From Cerasicoccus arenae (lineage in GTDB: Bacteria > Verrucomicrobiota > Verrucomicrobiia > Opitutales > Cerasicoccaceae): DNA of 64,000 nt. Position 1 is the first letter of the stretch. Each line of letters starts with the position of its first letter. The stretch covers positions 1 to 64,000 of the forward strand of contig NZ_BMXG01000010.1 in the NCBI RefSeq assembly GCF_014651635.1, written 5' to 3'. Positions 23,815 through 31,692 of the stretch are shown piece by piece. The notes under the pieces were generated by a model. The model did no database searches. It had not been told where the DNA came from and worked only from the letters and a program-made list of their open reading frames with translations. The translations under genes were made by a program, and so were the position numbers.

Positions 23815-25397
23815 TGGTCGCACCGAACAACAGATTGATTGCCGAACTTACGGGAGTTGCCCCTAAGGAGAAGCGTAGCGCCGTGATCCAAATGGCTCCC
23901 GGTTATTACGATGCTTCCAATACGAACCGCGAACGTGATTGGGGTCCTGTTTCTTCCGGTGGAGTATTCGAAGATCACCATTTTACCGATGCCACTCGTT
24001 CGATTACTTTGGCTCGATTGCGTAAAGAAATTCGCAACAACCCGTATCTCGCCGGGCTCGTCAACAAGTTCCCCGAAGCCGTGGGATACTCAAATTTGCG
24101 CTCGCGCACACCGGTTCGTGAATACAACGAAGCCAAGGAGCTCTTTTGGTTTCGCTGGTCAAAATCGGTAACGGTTGCCGGGGATTCCCTTCGCACCCTT
24201 GAGGAAATTATTTTGCGCGAGCTGCTGATCGCCGGTGAAGTGTTTCTAGTGTTGCTCAACTCTGGAAAGGTCCAAGTGGTTCCCTCCGAGTTTTGCGGTT
24301 CCCCTTGGCTCAATGGAGCCAGTGCCGATTCCAATGAAATCAACGGAATTCGCTATAACGCTGTCGGGCGCCCCCAGTCTTACCGTTTCGGCCAATCGAC
24401 AATTTTTGGAACGGTTGATTTCTCCGATCGAGCATCGACTGTGGTTCAAGCGCGCAACGTGCTCCATGTTTATCATAAGGATCGCGTCTTGATGGGGCGC
24501 GGTTTGCCTTGGTTACTGCCCAGCCTCGCCACGGCTCGCGATCTTTACGAGATCACCCGTGCGAAAACCAAGCAGATCAAGGATGTCACCTCCCTGATTG
24601 GTTACCTCAAAAAGAGCATCGATTCCGAAGGTATCGAAAAGTTCATGCGCGGTTACGACCCCGAAGAGGAAGCGGAGCCTACCGCTGCCACCGCTGATGA
24701 CGCTGCTGACGAAGCGCCCGCCACCGGTCGAAAAATAGTGCTGGCCCCTGGTAGCTTTCCGGAGCTTGAGGAAGGTGAATCCATCGAGCTGCTCAATAGC
24801 GAATACCAAGCCCAGGATTACAAGGAACTGATCATGCTCATGCTGCATGCGATCAGCTCTCCCGTGGGACTCCCGGTCGAGTTGTGGTTTAGCGGATTGG
24901 GTGATGTCAATTACTCTGGTTTCAAAGGTCTTGGGACTCAGTGGAATGCCCGTCGCAAGTATATCCTCAACCTGCTTGAAGGTAACTACCTCGACCGCCT
25001 GCATTTTTGGCGTATCAACAAAGCCGCCAACGAAGGGGAGTTGCCGCCTAATCCGGTCAACGATGATGACCTTATCGAATGGGCCTGGAAGCGCACTGCC
25101 GTCCTTGATGACGAGAAGCACGCCAAGAGCGTTACGCTCCGCCTGAAATCCGGGGAGCGCATCCTCGCTGACTTTTGGGAAGAGGATGGGCTCTACGAAG
25201 AAGAGGTCCTCGAGCGCCGTCGCCAGTTTTATATTAAGGCGATGATCGCCGCCGGTGAGCTCGCCGCTGATGTCGATCCCACAACCGTCAAGGTGCCTCT
25301 CACTTTCCTTCTCAAAAACGAGATTCCCGGTTCCGCCCCGGATAAACCCGAAAACGTCAAAGAAGATGCCTCCGAAAATCAAGATCGCGCAGCCTGA
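23814..25397 (+). CDS. portal protein, lambda family
   Basis: 527 residues; dodecameric channel at the head vertex. Signature features are an N-terminal segment with YDASNTNRERDWGPV, then ATRSITLARLRKEIRNNPYLAGLVNKFPEAVGY, as in lambda-type portals. The wing strands are FLVLLNSGKVQVVPSEF and VLHVYHKDRVLMGRGLPWLLPSLATARDL, followed by the stem YEITRAKTKQIKDVTSLIGYLKK. The crown has QDYKELIMLMLHAISSPVGLPVELWFSGLGDVNYSGFKGL. A Glu/Ala-rich linker (EEEAEPTAATADDAADEAPATG) interrupts the middle. It overlaps the next gene by 32 bases. Confidence 0.93.
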   Translation: MVAPNNRLIAELTGVAPKEKRSAVIQMAPGYYDASNTNRERDWGPVSSGGVFEDHHFTDATRSITLARLRKEIRNNPYLAGLVNKFPEAVGYSNLRSRTPVREYNEAKELFWFRWSKSVTVAGDSLRTLEEIILRELLIAGEVFLVLLNSGKVQVVPSEFCGSPWLNGASADSNEINGIRYNAVGRPQSYRFGQSTIFGTVDFSDRASTVVQARNVLHVYHKDRVLMGRGLPWLLPSLATARDLYEITRAKTKQIKDVTSLIGYLKKSIDSEGIEKFMRGYDPEEEAEPTAATADDAADEAPATGRKIVLAPGSFPELEEGESIELLNSEYQAQDYKELIMLMLHAISSPVGLPVELWFSGLGDVNYSGFKGLGTQWNARRKYILNLLEGNYLDRLHFWRINKAANEGELPPNPVNDDDLIEWAWKRTAVLDDEKHAKSVTLRLKSGERILADFWEEDGLYEEEVLERRRQFYIKAMIAAGELAADVDPTTVKVPLTFLLKNEIPGSAPDKPENVKEDASENQDRAA

Positions 25398-27519
25398 GTC
25401 GAAACGCCTTTCGCTCCAGGGTTCCAAGCCCGCTCAGTTTGCCGTTAATGCCGAGACCGGTACGCTCAACAATATCTTGCTCATGGAAGTTGGTGAAGCT
25501 CGCGGTCATGGTATCTACATCGATTCCGTTACCTTGGAAACCGCTCTCCAAGCAGCAAAGGATCAATACGATGGTCAACTTCGCGCCTATTGGACGCACG
25601 ATCATCGCGGTGCCGGTGCCGGATGGATGGCACAATGGTTAGAGGAATCCGGAAGCGAGCTTTCGATTCCTGGTTTCTTTTCCGGTCTCCAGGTCAAAGG
25701 TGAGCAATTTATCGCCGGTTCCTTTGAGTTCTATGATTTCTTCCGCGAAGCCCAGCCCGAAATCGTTGCGCAAGTGCTGGAAATGGCTGCGAAAACGCCG
25801 CGCCTAATCGCTCAGAGCGTCGAAATTTGGGGTTACGCCGTCTACGTCGACACCGCCGGAAACGAATACATGGAGCGCCCTGAAGATACCGATCTTGAAT
25901 ACGAGGGAATGCCTGCGCTCCGCGTTACGCAAATCTTCGCCAGTGCCTTTGTTGCCGATGGAGCTGCCACCGGTGGGTTATTCGCCAACTTCCGCGCCGC
26001 ACTTTCGAGCCAATCCAAGCCTGATTTCAAATCAATGCTTCGCGAAGCCGTCATTGAATGCCTCCCCGAATTTCAAAAGCACCTTTCGTCACAGACAACC
26101 CAAACCAATCCAACAATGAAAAAACTGATCGAGGCCCTTATGGCCAAATACGCCAATGATCAAGCCCGCTTGGGCCGGGCCTTGACCATTGCTCATTCCA
26201 CGCCGGAAGCGGAACAATCTTCCCTTACTGCGGAAGTCGTTGACGCCAAATTACAAGCCGAAGATGACGCTGCCGAACTCAAGCGCCTGAAAGCGGAAGA
26301 AGAAAACTTCAAGAAAGCCGTCACTGAGCGCGACCAGCTCAAGCAGCAGTTGACCTCTCGTCAAAACGACGGTCATAGCAGTGAGCTCAACCTAGGCGCT
26401 GGCTCGGAAGGTGGTCCCGCAACACCTGGTATTCAATACACCGGTATCACGCTCAACTTCGCGAAGAAGCAAGCCGCTGAAGGTCGCCAACTCGCAATCA
26501 CGCAGATCGCCGATCTCTGGACGCCTACCGTCTGGCTGCCTGGCATGCCGGAAATGATCCTCAAGCAAAGTAATTTGCTGAACACTGCTGTCGTTGTCCG
26601 CAACGAAGTGCTCAACAACATCGCCACGGGTGGTGGAGTTGCCGGGAATATCCCGAATTTCCGCGAACCGGATCATGCCGATGAAATTCAGGTCGAAGAC
26701 ACCGCGCCGTCGATCAATAAGATTACGAGCGGTCTCCAGGTCGCCCCGATCCTCAACCGCGTAAGTGCGGTGCAAGCCACCTCGCTTGCCGGTGCGGTTT
26801 CCAATAGCGATCCGATGGGTTTCGCAATGGCGATCACTGCTGGCCTGCGTTTGCGCCAACGCGAAACCACGCTGCTCAATATGCTCCGGGGTCTCTTCAC
26901 CAATACCGCTGCGGGTGATGCCGCCTTCACCGCTTTGGTTATGGCGAGCTTCGTGGAAACAACCGGTAGCCAAACCTCCGCGCACTTCATCGATACCGAT
27001 CTCATGTTCGACGCTCTGGGTAAAGCTGGGGAAGGAAAACAACGGTTCTCGCTCGGTGGTATCGTCTGGATGCACTCGGTTATTGAAACCGCGCTCTCGA
27101 AGCAGGATCAGATTACTACGGTTCGCGATAGCCAAGGAAACATCATCCTTCGCGAATGGAAGGGGATGCAGGTCTTCATCAACGATAACCTGAGCCGTGC
27201 TGGAACCACGTCTGGAACCGTTTACGAAACTTACTTCTTCACGCCGGGTTCGTTGGCAACCGGTGATCGCCCGCAAGTCAGTTACGCGGGTGAGCCCGAA
27301 TCGGTTGCCTCGCTCGTGCGTGAAGTCAGCGAGTCGAAGAACAACTCGATCATCTACGACCGCACCCGCTTCCTCCTGCATCCCTCCGGCGCCAAGTGGG
27401 TTGGCACGCCTGCCGGTCAGTCGGCCACCAATGTCGAACTCGCAACGAAAGCCAACTGGGCGCTGTCCTACAGCAACGCCAAGAATGTCGGGATCGTTCA
27501 ACTCCTTACCAACGGTTAA
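25366..27519 (+). CDS. protease-scaffold-capsid fusion (major capsid protein)
   Basis: 717 residues from ATG 25366 (MPPKIKIAQPESKRLS). The first 230 residues look like a phage prohead protease (QFAVNAETGTLNNILLMEVGEARGHGIYIDSVTLETALQA, then RAYWTHDHRGAGAGWM, SAFVADGAATGGLF). A helical scaffold-like region of about 110 residues follows (DDAAELKRLKAEEENFKKAVTERDQLKQQL). From about residue 355 comes an HK97-type coat domain: WTPTVWLPGMPEMILKQSN, then QVAPILNRVSAVQ, FNDALGKAGEGKQRF-like strands and IFYDRTRFLLHPSG-like end. A possible internal start, ATG 26116 (MKKLIEALMAK), would release scaffold plus coat. The fusion of all three roles in one frame is the notable feature. Confidence 0.85.
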   Translation: MPPKIKIAQPESKRLSLQGSKPAQFAVNAETGTLNNILLMEVGEARGHGIYIDSVTLETALQAAKDQYDGQLRAYWTHDHRGAGAGWMAQWLEESGSELSIPGFFSGLQVKGEQFIAGSFEFYDFFREAQPEIVAQVLEMAAKTPRLIAQSVEIWGYAVYVDTAGNEYMERPEDTDLEYEGMPALRVTQIFASAFVADGAATGGLFANFRAALSSQSKPDFKSMLREAVIECLPEFQKHLSSQTTQTNPTMKKLIEALMAKYANDQARLGRALTIAHSTPEAEQSSLTAEVVDAKLQAEDDAAELKRLKAEEENFKKAVTERDQLKQQLTSRQNDGHSSELNLGAGSEGGPATPGIQYTGITLNFAKKQAAEGRQLAITQIADLWTPTVWLPGMPEMILKQSNLLNTAVVVRNEVLNNIATGGGVAGNIPNFREPDHADEIQVEDTAPSINKITSGLQVAPILNRVSAVQATSLAGAVSNSDPMGFAMAITAGLRLRQRETTLLNMLRGLFTNTAAGDAAFTALVMASFVETTGSQTSAHFIDTDLMFDALGKAGEGKQRFSLGGIVWMHSVIETALSKQDQITTVRDSQGNIILREWKGMQVFINDNLSRAGTTSGTVYETYFFTPGSLATGDRPQVSYAGEPESVASLVREVSESKNNSIIYDRTRFLLHPSGAKWVGTPAGQSATNVELATKANWALSYSNAKNVGIVQLLTNG

Positions 27520-27590
27520 TCCCCGTTTCCGCGCCGCGCGCGCGTTCACTCTTAGCTCATTCGCATCGCAACACCGCTAAACACACCAAC

Positions 27591-27630
27591 GAGCGCCCGG
27601 TTCCTGCCCGGGCCGGGCGCTCCAATTTTT
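27591..27630 (+). terminator. rho-independent terminator after the capsid gene
   Basis: GAGCGCCCGG (27591-27600) and CCGGGCGCTC (27613-27622) form a perfect 10-bp GC-rich stem with a 12-base loop, followed by CAATTTTT. It lies inside the late operon and would lower tail gene expression relative to capsid. Confidence 0.85.
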
Positions 27631-27637
27631 CAAAGTC

Positions 27638-27979
27638 ATGCCAACCAAAAAAAAACAACCCGACCCGGAATATGTCGCTGATACGCCTGCTCGCGAAGCA
27701 CTCGAAGCCAAGCTAGCTGCCGAAGATGTACCGGAAGAGTCGGGGCCTAATCCGAATCACACGCCGCGCCATGAGCCGTCGTTGGAAGAACAGGAACGCA
27801 TTTCGAAAATCCAAACACGCAAAGCCCGCGAAGTGCGTCTTCGCCAGATGCGCCGCCTAGATAAAGCGCTCGATGTGCACCTCAAGAATTTGGAAGAGGT
27901 GATCACCGAACAAGCCGCCAAGATCAGCGAGCAACAAGCCACCATTGCTCAACTCGAAGCCCAACTCGCCGCAAAGTAA
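27638..27979 (+). CDS. phage structural hypothetical protein (head-tail region)
   Basis: 113 residues. A basic N-terminus (MPTKKKQPDPEYVADTP) is followed by charged, disordered sequence and a C-terminal coiled coil (LDKALDVHLKNLEEVITEQAAKISEQQATIAQLEAQLAAK). Starts eight bases after the terminator T-run. No family recognised; possible scaffold or decoration role by position. Confidence 0.6.
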   Translation: MPTKKKQPDPEYVADTPAREALEAKLAAEDVPEESGPNPNHTPRHEPSLEEQERISKIQTRKAREVRLRQMRRLDKALDVHLKNLEEVITEQAAKISEQQATIAQLEAQLAAK

Positions 27980-27985
27980 TCAATC

Positions 27986-28309
27986 ATGGATCGCACCGCC
28001 ATCAACACGCAGCTCGTCAGCATCCTCACCGATGATGGCATTGCCTACGTGTTGACGCGCCAGGACGCCTCCACGATCGACTTCAACGCGATGCCCGATG
28101 AAAGCGGTCTCCCGCCGGAACAGATCGAAGGCTATTCGCCCGTGAACGCCAATGCTGGTCTGCTCTCTGCCGTTGCCACTACTTTCGGAGGAAACAATCC
28201 GAAGCCGAACGAAAAGATCACCGGCGATGGGAAATCATACAAGGTCGCCTATTCCCATCAACCGCCTGGTGACCCCGTTATGCGCATCATCGTGGAGCCC
28301 ATGTCATGA
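27986..28309 (+). CDS. head-tail joining protein (putative)
   Basis: 107 residues. Begins MDRTAINTQLVSILTDDGIAYVLTRQDASTID and ends KSYKVAYSHQPPGDPVMRIIVEPMS. Beta-rich with the short strand-turn-strand style of head-completion or stopper proteins. Its position between capsid and tail genes supports a connector role; its stop overlaps the next start (ATGA). Confidence 0.6.
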   Translation: MDRTAINTQLVSILTDDGIAYVLTRQDASTIDFNAMPDESGLPPEQIEGYSPVNANAGLLSAVATTFGGNNPKPNEKITGDGKSYKVAYSHQPPGDPVMRIIVEPMS

Positions 28310-29166
28310 TCACCGCAAGCGTACAGACAAATCTCGGAGACCTGAACACGGCCCTGCTTGGCTATGAGCGTCACTCCAAGAAAGCGCCAGAGCAGATACT
28401 GCGGCAGAAAGGCACGCAGATCATTCTCGGCAATTCCAATCCCAAGTATGGGGCAACCTTCAAGGGTCTTTACGATCGGCTCGAAGAACGTGCCCCGAAA
28501 GAGGGAACCATTTCACAAGATCGCCAACGGGCACTTGATTCCGCGAATCGTGGCAGCAGGCGTCCAGTCAAGGTTCGCCCGCGTGCGCTTGCCCGTGCCG
28601 ATGAACTGCTCGAGGGCCAGCCATCTGGCGTCTTTGATATCATCGACTTTGGCCGCGGTGGTGCTCGCAAGCGTGTGGTGCCTATCCGCGTCTTCACCAA
28701 GGGCAAGCGCCAAGGTGTGCGGTCGACCTCTCGCCGCCGCGCTAAGAGCGCCCAGCTTCTATCTGGCACATCCTTCCTTGCCCGCGAACGGGGAACCATC
28801 CTCAACCGCAAGAATCTCTCGATCCTCATCGAGCTGAATCAACGCGAAGCTGGTCGACACTACACCGCAGCCGCCTTCCTGCCCAAGCGCTTCCGTCGAA
28901 TGCGCGATGAGAATGGCACTGTCAAGCGCTCGCTCGCAAAGAACAAGACGGGGGCAACGCTCGGCTCGGCAACGCTGCATGTGAAAGTCGATGGCGCATC
29001 ACTGCACATCGAAGGCTTCACGCCAGCCCTCGCTAAGCCTTGGGCGCAGCAAGCCCTCTCCGGCGTCCTAGCGGCTGTGGCCAAGGACACCGCTGCCTAT
29101 AGCGAACGTAAGGAAGCTGAAGCCCTACAACGCGAACTCACAACCCATTTGCGCAAAGCCCGATGA
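28306..29166 (+). CDS. minor tail / tail completion protein (putative)
   Basis: 286 residues. Basic and Arg-rich (RQRALDSANRGSRRPVKVRPRALARADELL, KGKRQGVRSTSRRRAKSAQ). The start ITASVQTNLGDLNTALLGYERHSKKAPEQILRQKGTQIILG resembles the opening of phage minor tail proteins of the gpZ/HK97-gp10 kind. The C-terminal part (HIEGFTPALAKPWAQQALSGVLAAVAKDTAAYSERKEAEA) is helical. Coupled by ATGA overlap on both sides. Assigned by position and style. Confidence 0.6.
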   Translation: MITASVQTNLGDLNTALLGYERHSKKAPEQILRQKGTQIILGNSNPKYGATFKGLYDRLEERAPKEGTISQDRQRALDSANRGSRRPVKVRPRALARADELLEGQPSGVFDIIDFGRGGARKRVVPIRVFTKGKRQGVRSTSRRRAKSAQLLSGTSFLARERGTILNRKNLSILIELNQREAGRHYTAAAFLPKRFRRMRDENGTVKRSLAKNKTGATLGSATLHVKVDGASLHIEGFTPALAKPWAQQALSGVLAAVAKDTAAYSERKEAEALQRELTTHLRKAR

Positions 29167-29654
29167 CTCTCACCGAAGCATACAACGCGCTCAAAGCGAC
29201 CTACACCAACTCTGCTTGGGTCACTAGCAAGGGGGCAAATGTCGTGCTCATTGATGGCGTTCAGGCCAATGCGGATGTCGACGCTCTCAACGAGCTTTAC
29301 AATGCAACCTTTCAGGCCACGCCGTGGACACTGATTTTCGAGACGCCCGCCGTATTACTCGCCGATACTGCCACAAAGCAAAACCACGGTCGCGCTTTGT
29401 TCACGGTAAATGTCTGCGAAAACCCGCAACTAGCCCGCACTGGTGACGACCCAACCGCCACGCTCGATGCCCTGCAATCGCTGCTCGCCGTGCCGCTCAA
29501 TCTGCCTGCCGCGAACCGCACAGCAGGCCGCAATCTCTTTCAACTGGCACCCTCGCCAAACCGTATTCTCAGTTTTGAAGGGGTGCGCTCCGGCATCCTC
29601 TTTCACCGGCTAACCTTTACCATTCTGGTGCATGTGGCGCCGGAATCAACCTAA
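29163..29654 (+). CDS. tail terminator / minor tail protein U-like (putative)
   Basis: 163 residues. Contains WTSKGANVVLIDGVQ-like strands, RALFTVNVCENPQLARTGDDPTATLDALQSLLAVPL and a C-terminal strand FHRLTFTILVHVAPES. This fits tail terminators, which cap the tail tube. It overlaps the previous gene by four bases and is followed by the tail tube gene, the standard order in siphoviruses. Confidence 0.6.
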   Translation: MTLTEAYNALKATYTNSAWVTSKGANVVLIDGVQANADVDALNELYNATFQATPWTLIFETPAVLLADTATKQNHGRALFTVNVCENPQLARTGDDPTATLDALQSLLAVPLNLPAANRTAGRNLFQLAPSPNRILSFEGVRSGILFHRLTFTILVHVAPEST

Positions 29655-29674
29655 CCGCATAAATATCATATACA

Positions 29675-30211
29675 ATGGACACCTTACCTATTGTCGTTGG
29701 TTCCCACGCCTTTTTCATCGCCGATGGGACATCATTCACCTCGCCCGAAGCCGGCACCGTAGCCCGTGAGGCTAAGCCCGATGAAGACGAAACTAACTGG
29801 GCAACGCTCGGCATTATCGCTGTTGATGGCGGCTCTGAAATTGAGCCCGAAGAAGAGTATCGCGATGTCATGAAGTACATGCCTGGCCGCGCTGTGCTGT
29901 ATGACAAGATTCTGAAGTCCAGCAAGCTTAAGGGCACATTGGAAATGGAGGACTTCTCCGCGTTGGCGAACCAACTTTGGCTCGGCGGCCTAGCCGTTAC
30001 AACTGGCCAGTTCAACCCGCTCGAACGCGCCGCCGCTGTCAAGGGCTGGCTCAAGCTTCAGGTCTATGACTCGCTCAACAACGAGGTCGTTGTTCTTGAC
30101 CTCTACGTCTGCATTCGTCTTTCGGGCGCTCTTACCCTTTCCGGCGAGGTCAAGCCGTCCTATGAGTGGGAGCTCCTGCACTCGACCCTCAACACCGGAA
30201 CCCTGAGCTAA
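29675..30211 (+). CDS. major tail tube protein (putative)
   Basis: 178 residues. Strands such as PIVVGSHAFFIADGTSF, IIAVDGGSEIEPEEEYRDVMKY, LKGTLEMEDFSALANQLWLGGLAV and KLQVYDSLNNEVVVLDLYVCIRLSGALTLSGEVKPSYEWELLHSTLNTGTLS match the beta-sandwich of tail tube subunits, with the characteristic conserved C-terminal sheet. It lies between the tail terminator and tail fibre-like genes. The chaperone and tape measure lie about 6 kb further on, so the usual adjacency is broken by inserted genes. Confidence 0.7.
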   Translation: MDTLPIVVGSHAFFIADGTSFTSPEAGTVAREAKPDEDETNWATLGIIAVDGGSEIEPEEEYRDVMKYMPGRAVLYDKILKSSKLKGTLEMEDFSALANQLWLGGLAVTTGQFNPLERAAAVKGWLKLQVYDSLNNEVVVLDLYVCIRLSGALTLSGEVKPSYEWELLHSTLNTGTLS

Positions 30212-30234
30212 CGCTCTGCACCGCAAAGTAAGTC

Positions 30235-31302
30235 ATGCCGACTGATTGGGACAACACTGCACCGGGTTCGATAAGCGGCCCTTCGGCTTCGTGGGATAAC
30301 ACGGGGCCGGGGGCGGTTTCCGGCATCGCACCAGCGCATGAAAACACCGCGCCGCCTGCCATCGCTGGGCCAGCGCCATCGTTTAACAACACTGCGCCTG
30401 GTGACATCGAACCGAGTGACGCCTTTCCCTCTGCGAAGCAAAGCTTCACGCTGACAGGTGGGGGAGAAACCGCGATCAATGGCCTGTATGTTTACGCTGG
30501 CGCATCATTGAACGGGAAGCCCGCTTTCATGCAGTCCGGCCATGACCGGAACAGCTATGGCACGCCTAACGGCACGGTCTTTTTCTGGACTGAGTCCAAC
30601 TGGCGCTTGAATTGGGTGTCCAGTGGTGGAGGCAGTTCACACGAAAGCCTGACCACGGATGGCGGCGATCACCCAATCATCGATGCGACAATCAGCAATG
30701 GCGGCTCTGGCACATTGCCGGTTCCAGTCGGTGCGCTGGTTGCACCGTACTTGGATGTCAGCAGCACGCATGACAACACCGCACCGGGGGCATTGTCCGC
30801 ACCGTCACAGGGGCACGATAACACTGCGCCTGCAAGCTTGTCGGCACCGACGCAAGGCCACGATAACACGGCGCCCGTTAGCCTCACTGCACCAGCTCAG
30901 GGCCATGACAACACCGCACCGGGCAGTTTAACCGCACCCACCCAGAATCACGATAACACCGGTGCCGGAAGCATTACCGCGCCAACGCAAAACCATAGCA
31001 ACACAGGACCGGCCAGCCTCACCGCACCGACACAGGGGCATGCGAATGATGCGCCCGGCTCGCTTGCCTCGCCATCGCAAGGCCACAGCAATGCCGCACC
31101 GGGCAACCTCTCGACGGGTGCTGATTGGGATAACACGGCCAGCTTGCCGAATCCCGCTGCCGTCTCGCTCTGCCCGGTCGTTGATGAAAACGGCGAACGT
31201 ATTTACGGCAGTGATCAGACCGAGCCGATCCTCGATATTTGCCCGCTTCAAACTTCCCCCTTCTGGACATCCAACCCGCCCGGCGCCATCGCCGTCGCCT
31301 AA
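30235..31302 (+). CDS. tandem 15-residue-repeat tail-associated protein
   Basis: 355 residues. Residues 5-64 hold four degenerate copies and residues 179-297 eight more of a 15-residue unit such as HDNTAPASLSAPTQG (aromatic or His-[DE]-N-T-x-P at its start). A non-repeat central domain (about 65-178, LTGGGETAINGLYVYAGASLNGKPAFM...NGTVFFWTESNWRLNWVS) lies between. The final part (NPAAVSLCPVVDENGERIYG) differs again. The repeat is Asn/Thr/Ala/Pro-rich with no charge apart from Asp and His, so it may form an extended spring-like fibre. It sits straight after the tail tube and is likely a virion fibre or decoration protein. No family recognised. Confidence 0.7.
   Translation: MPTDWDNTAPGSISGPSASWDNTGPGAVSGIAPAHENTAPPAIAGPAPSFNNTAPGDIEPSDAFPSAKQSFTLTGGGETAINGLYVYAGASLNGKPAFMQSGHDRNSYGTPNGTVFFWTESNWRLNWVSSGGGSSHESLTTDGGDHPIIDATISNGGSGTLPVPVGALVAPYLDVSSTHDNTAPGALSAPSQGHDNTAPASLSAPTQGHDNTAPVSLTAPAQGHDNTAPGSLTAPTQNHDNTGAGSITAPTQNHSNTGPASLTAPTQGHANDAPGSLASPSQGHSNAAPGNLSTGADWDNTASLPNPAAVSLCPVVDENGERIYGSDQTEPILDICPLQTSPFWTSNPPGAIAVA
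30247..30426 (+). repeat. first block of 45-bp coding repeats (4 copies)
   Basis: Four tandem 45-bp units encode WDNTAPGSISGPSAS, WDNTGPGAVSGIAPA, HENTAPPAIAGPAPS and FNNTAPGDIEPSDAF. Units are related in protein more than in DNA, which shows age and selection on the protein. Confidence 0.75.
30769..31128 (+). repeat. second block of 45-bp coding repeats (8 copies)
   Basis: Eight tandem units of 45 bp starting with a His-Asp-Asn-Thr codon run, the last one shortened by a codon, followed by another WDNTA start. Copies differ at many third positions, so recombination-driven copy change is not recent. Confidence 0.8.
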
Positions 31303-31317
31303 CCTATTTGAAAAGCC

Positions 31318-31662
31318 ATGCCGCGAATCACTGACAAAGCAACGACTGACACGATCGCCGATACCGAGGTCATCCCATTCGACGGTTCAGGCGGCCTAAA
31401 GGCGCGGACCTTCGCTCAGGTAAAAGCCGAAATTGGCATTATCGCAGCGCTCGCCGTGACGAATGAGGCACAGCTTACGGCCTATGTCACCGCAGGCATT
31501 CCACGGCCCGCTATCCTTGTCACCCGCATTGCTGACAACGCATCACTCTGGCTCATCCGCGATGAAGTCGGCAGCGAGTCAACCGATTACAGCGCCGGTA
31601 AGGTTAAGCCAACGGACTACGATGGCAGCACCAACGCGGCCATGATCGAAGCCTATCTCTAA
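31318..31662 (+). CDS. tail fibre-region hypothetical protein
   Basis: 114 residues. Opening MPRITDKATTDTIADTEVIPFDGSGGLKARTFAQVKAEIG is a common start of small fibre-region proteins (TDLTEATTIADTDLIPVD type). The later part, ILVTRIADNASLWLIRDEVGSESTDY, is beta-rich. The downstream fibre-like protein 42516-42803 has a similar style. Possibly an adaptor for the receptor-binding proteins. Confidence 0.6.
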   Translation: MPRITDKATTDTIADTEVIPFDGSGGLKARTFAQVKAEIGIIAALAVTNEAQLTAYVTAGIPRPAILVTRIADNASLWLIRDEVGSESTDYSAGKVKPTDYDGSTNAAMIEAYL

Positions 31663-31692
31663 CCCAACTTTCTAACGCAAAGTAACATTCAC

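Noticed and set aside
26392-27549. 385-codon minus-strand open frame
   Set aside because: Antisense to the capsid coat domain; Arg/Gly-rich shadow caused by the codon bias of the GC-rich late genes. The same applies to 15617-16603 and 24513-25427.
30769-31128. 45-bp tandem repeats considered as CRISPR
   Set aside because: Units are contiguous and in-frame coding, with no unique spacers and no cas genes in the window.
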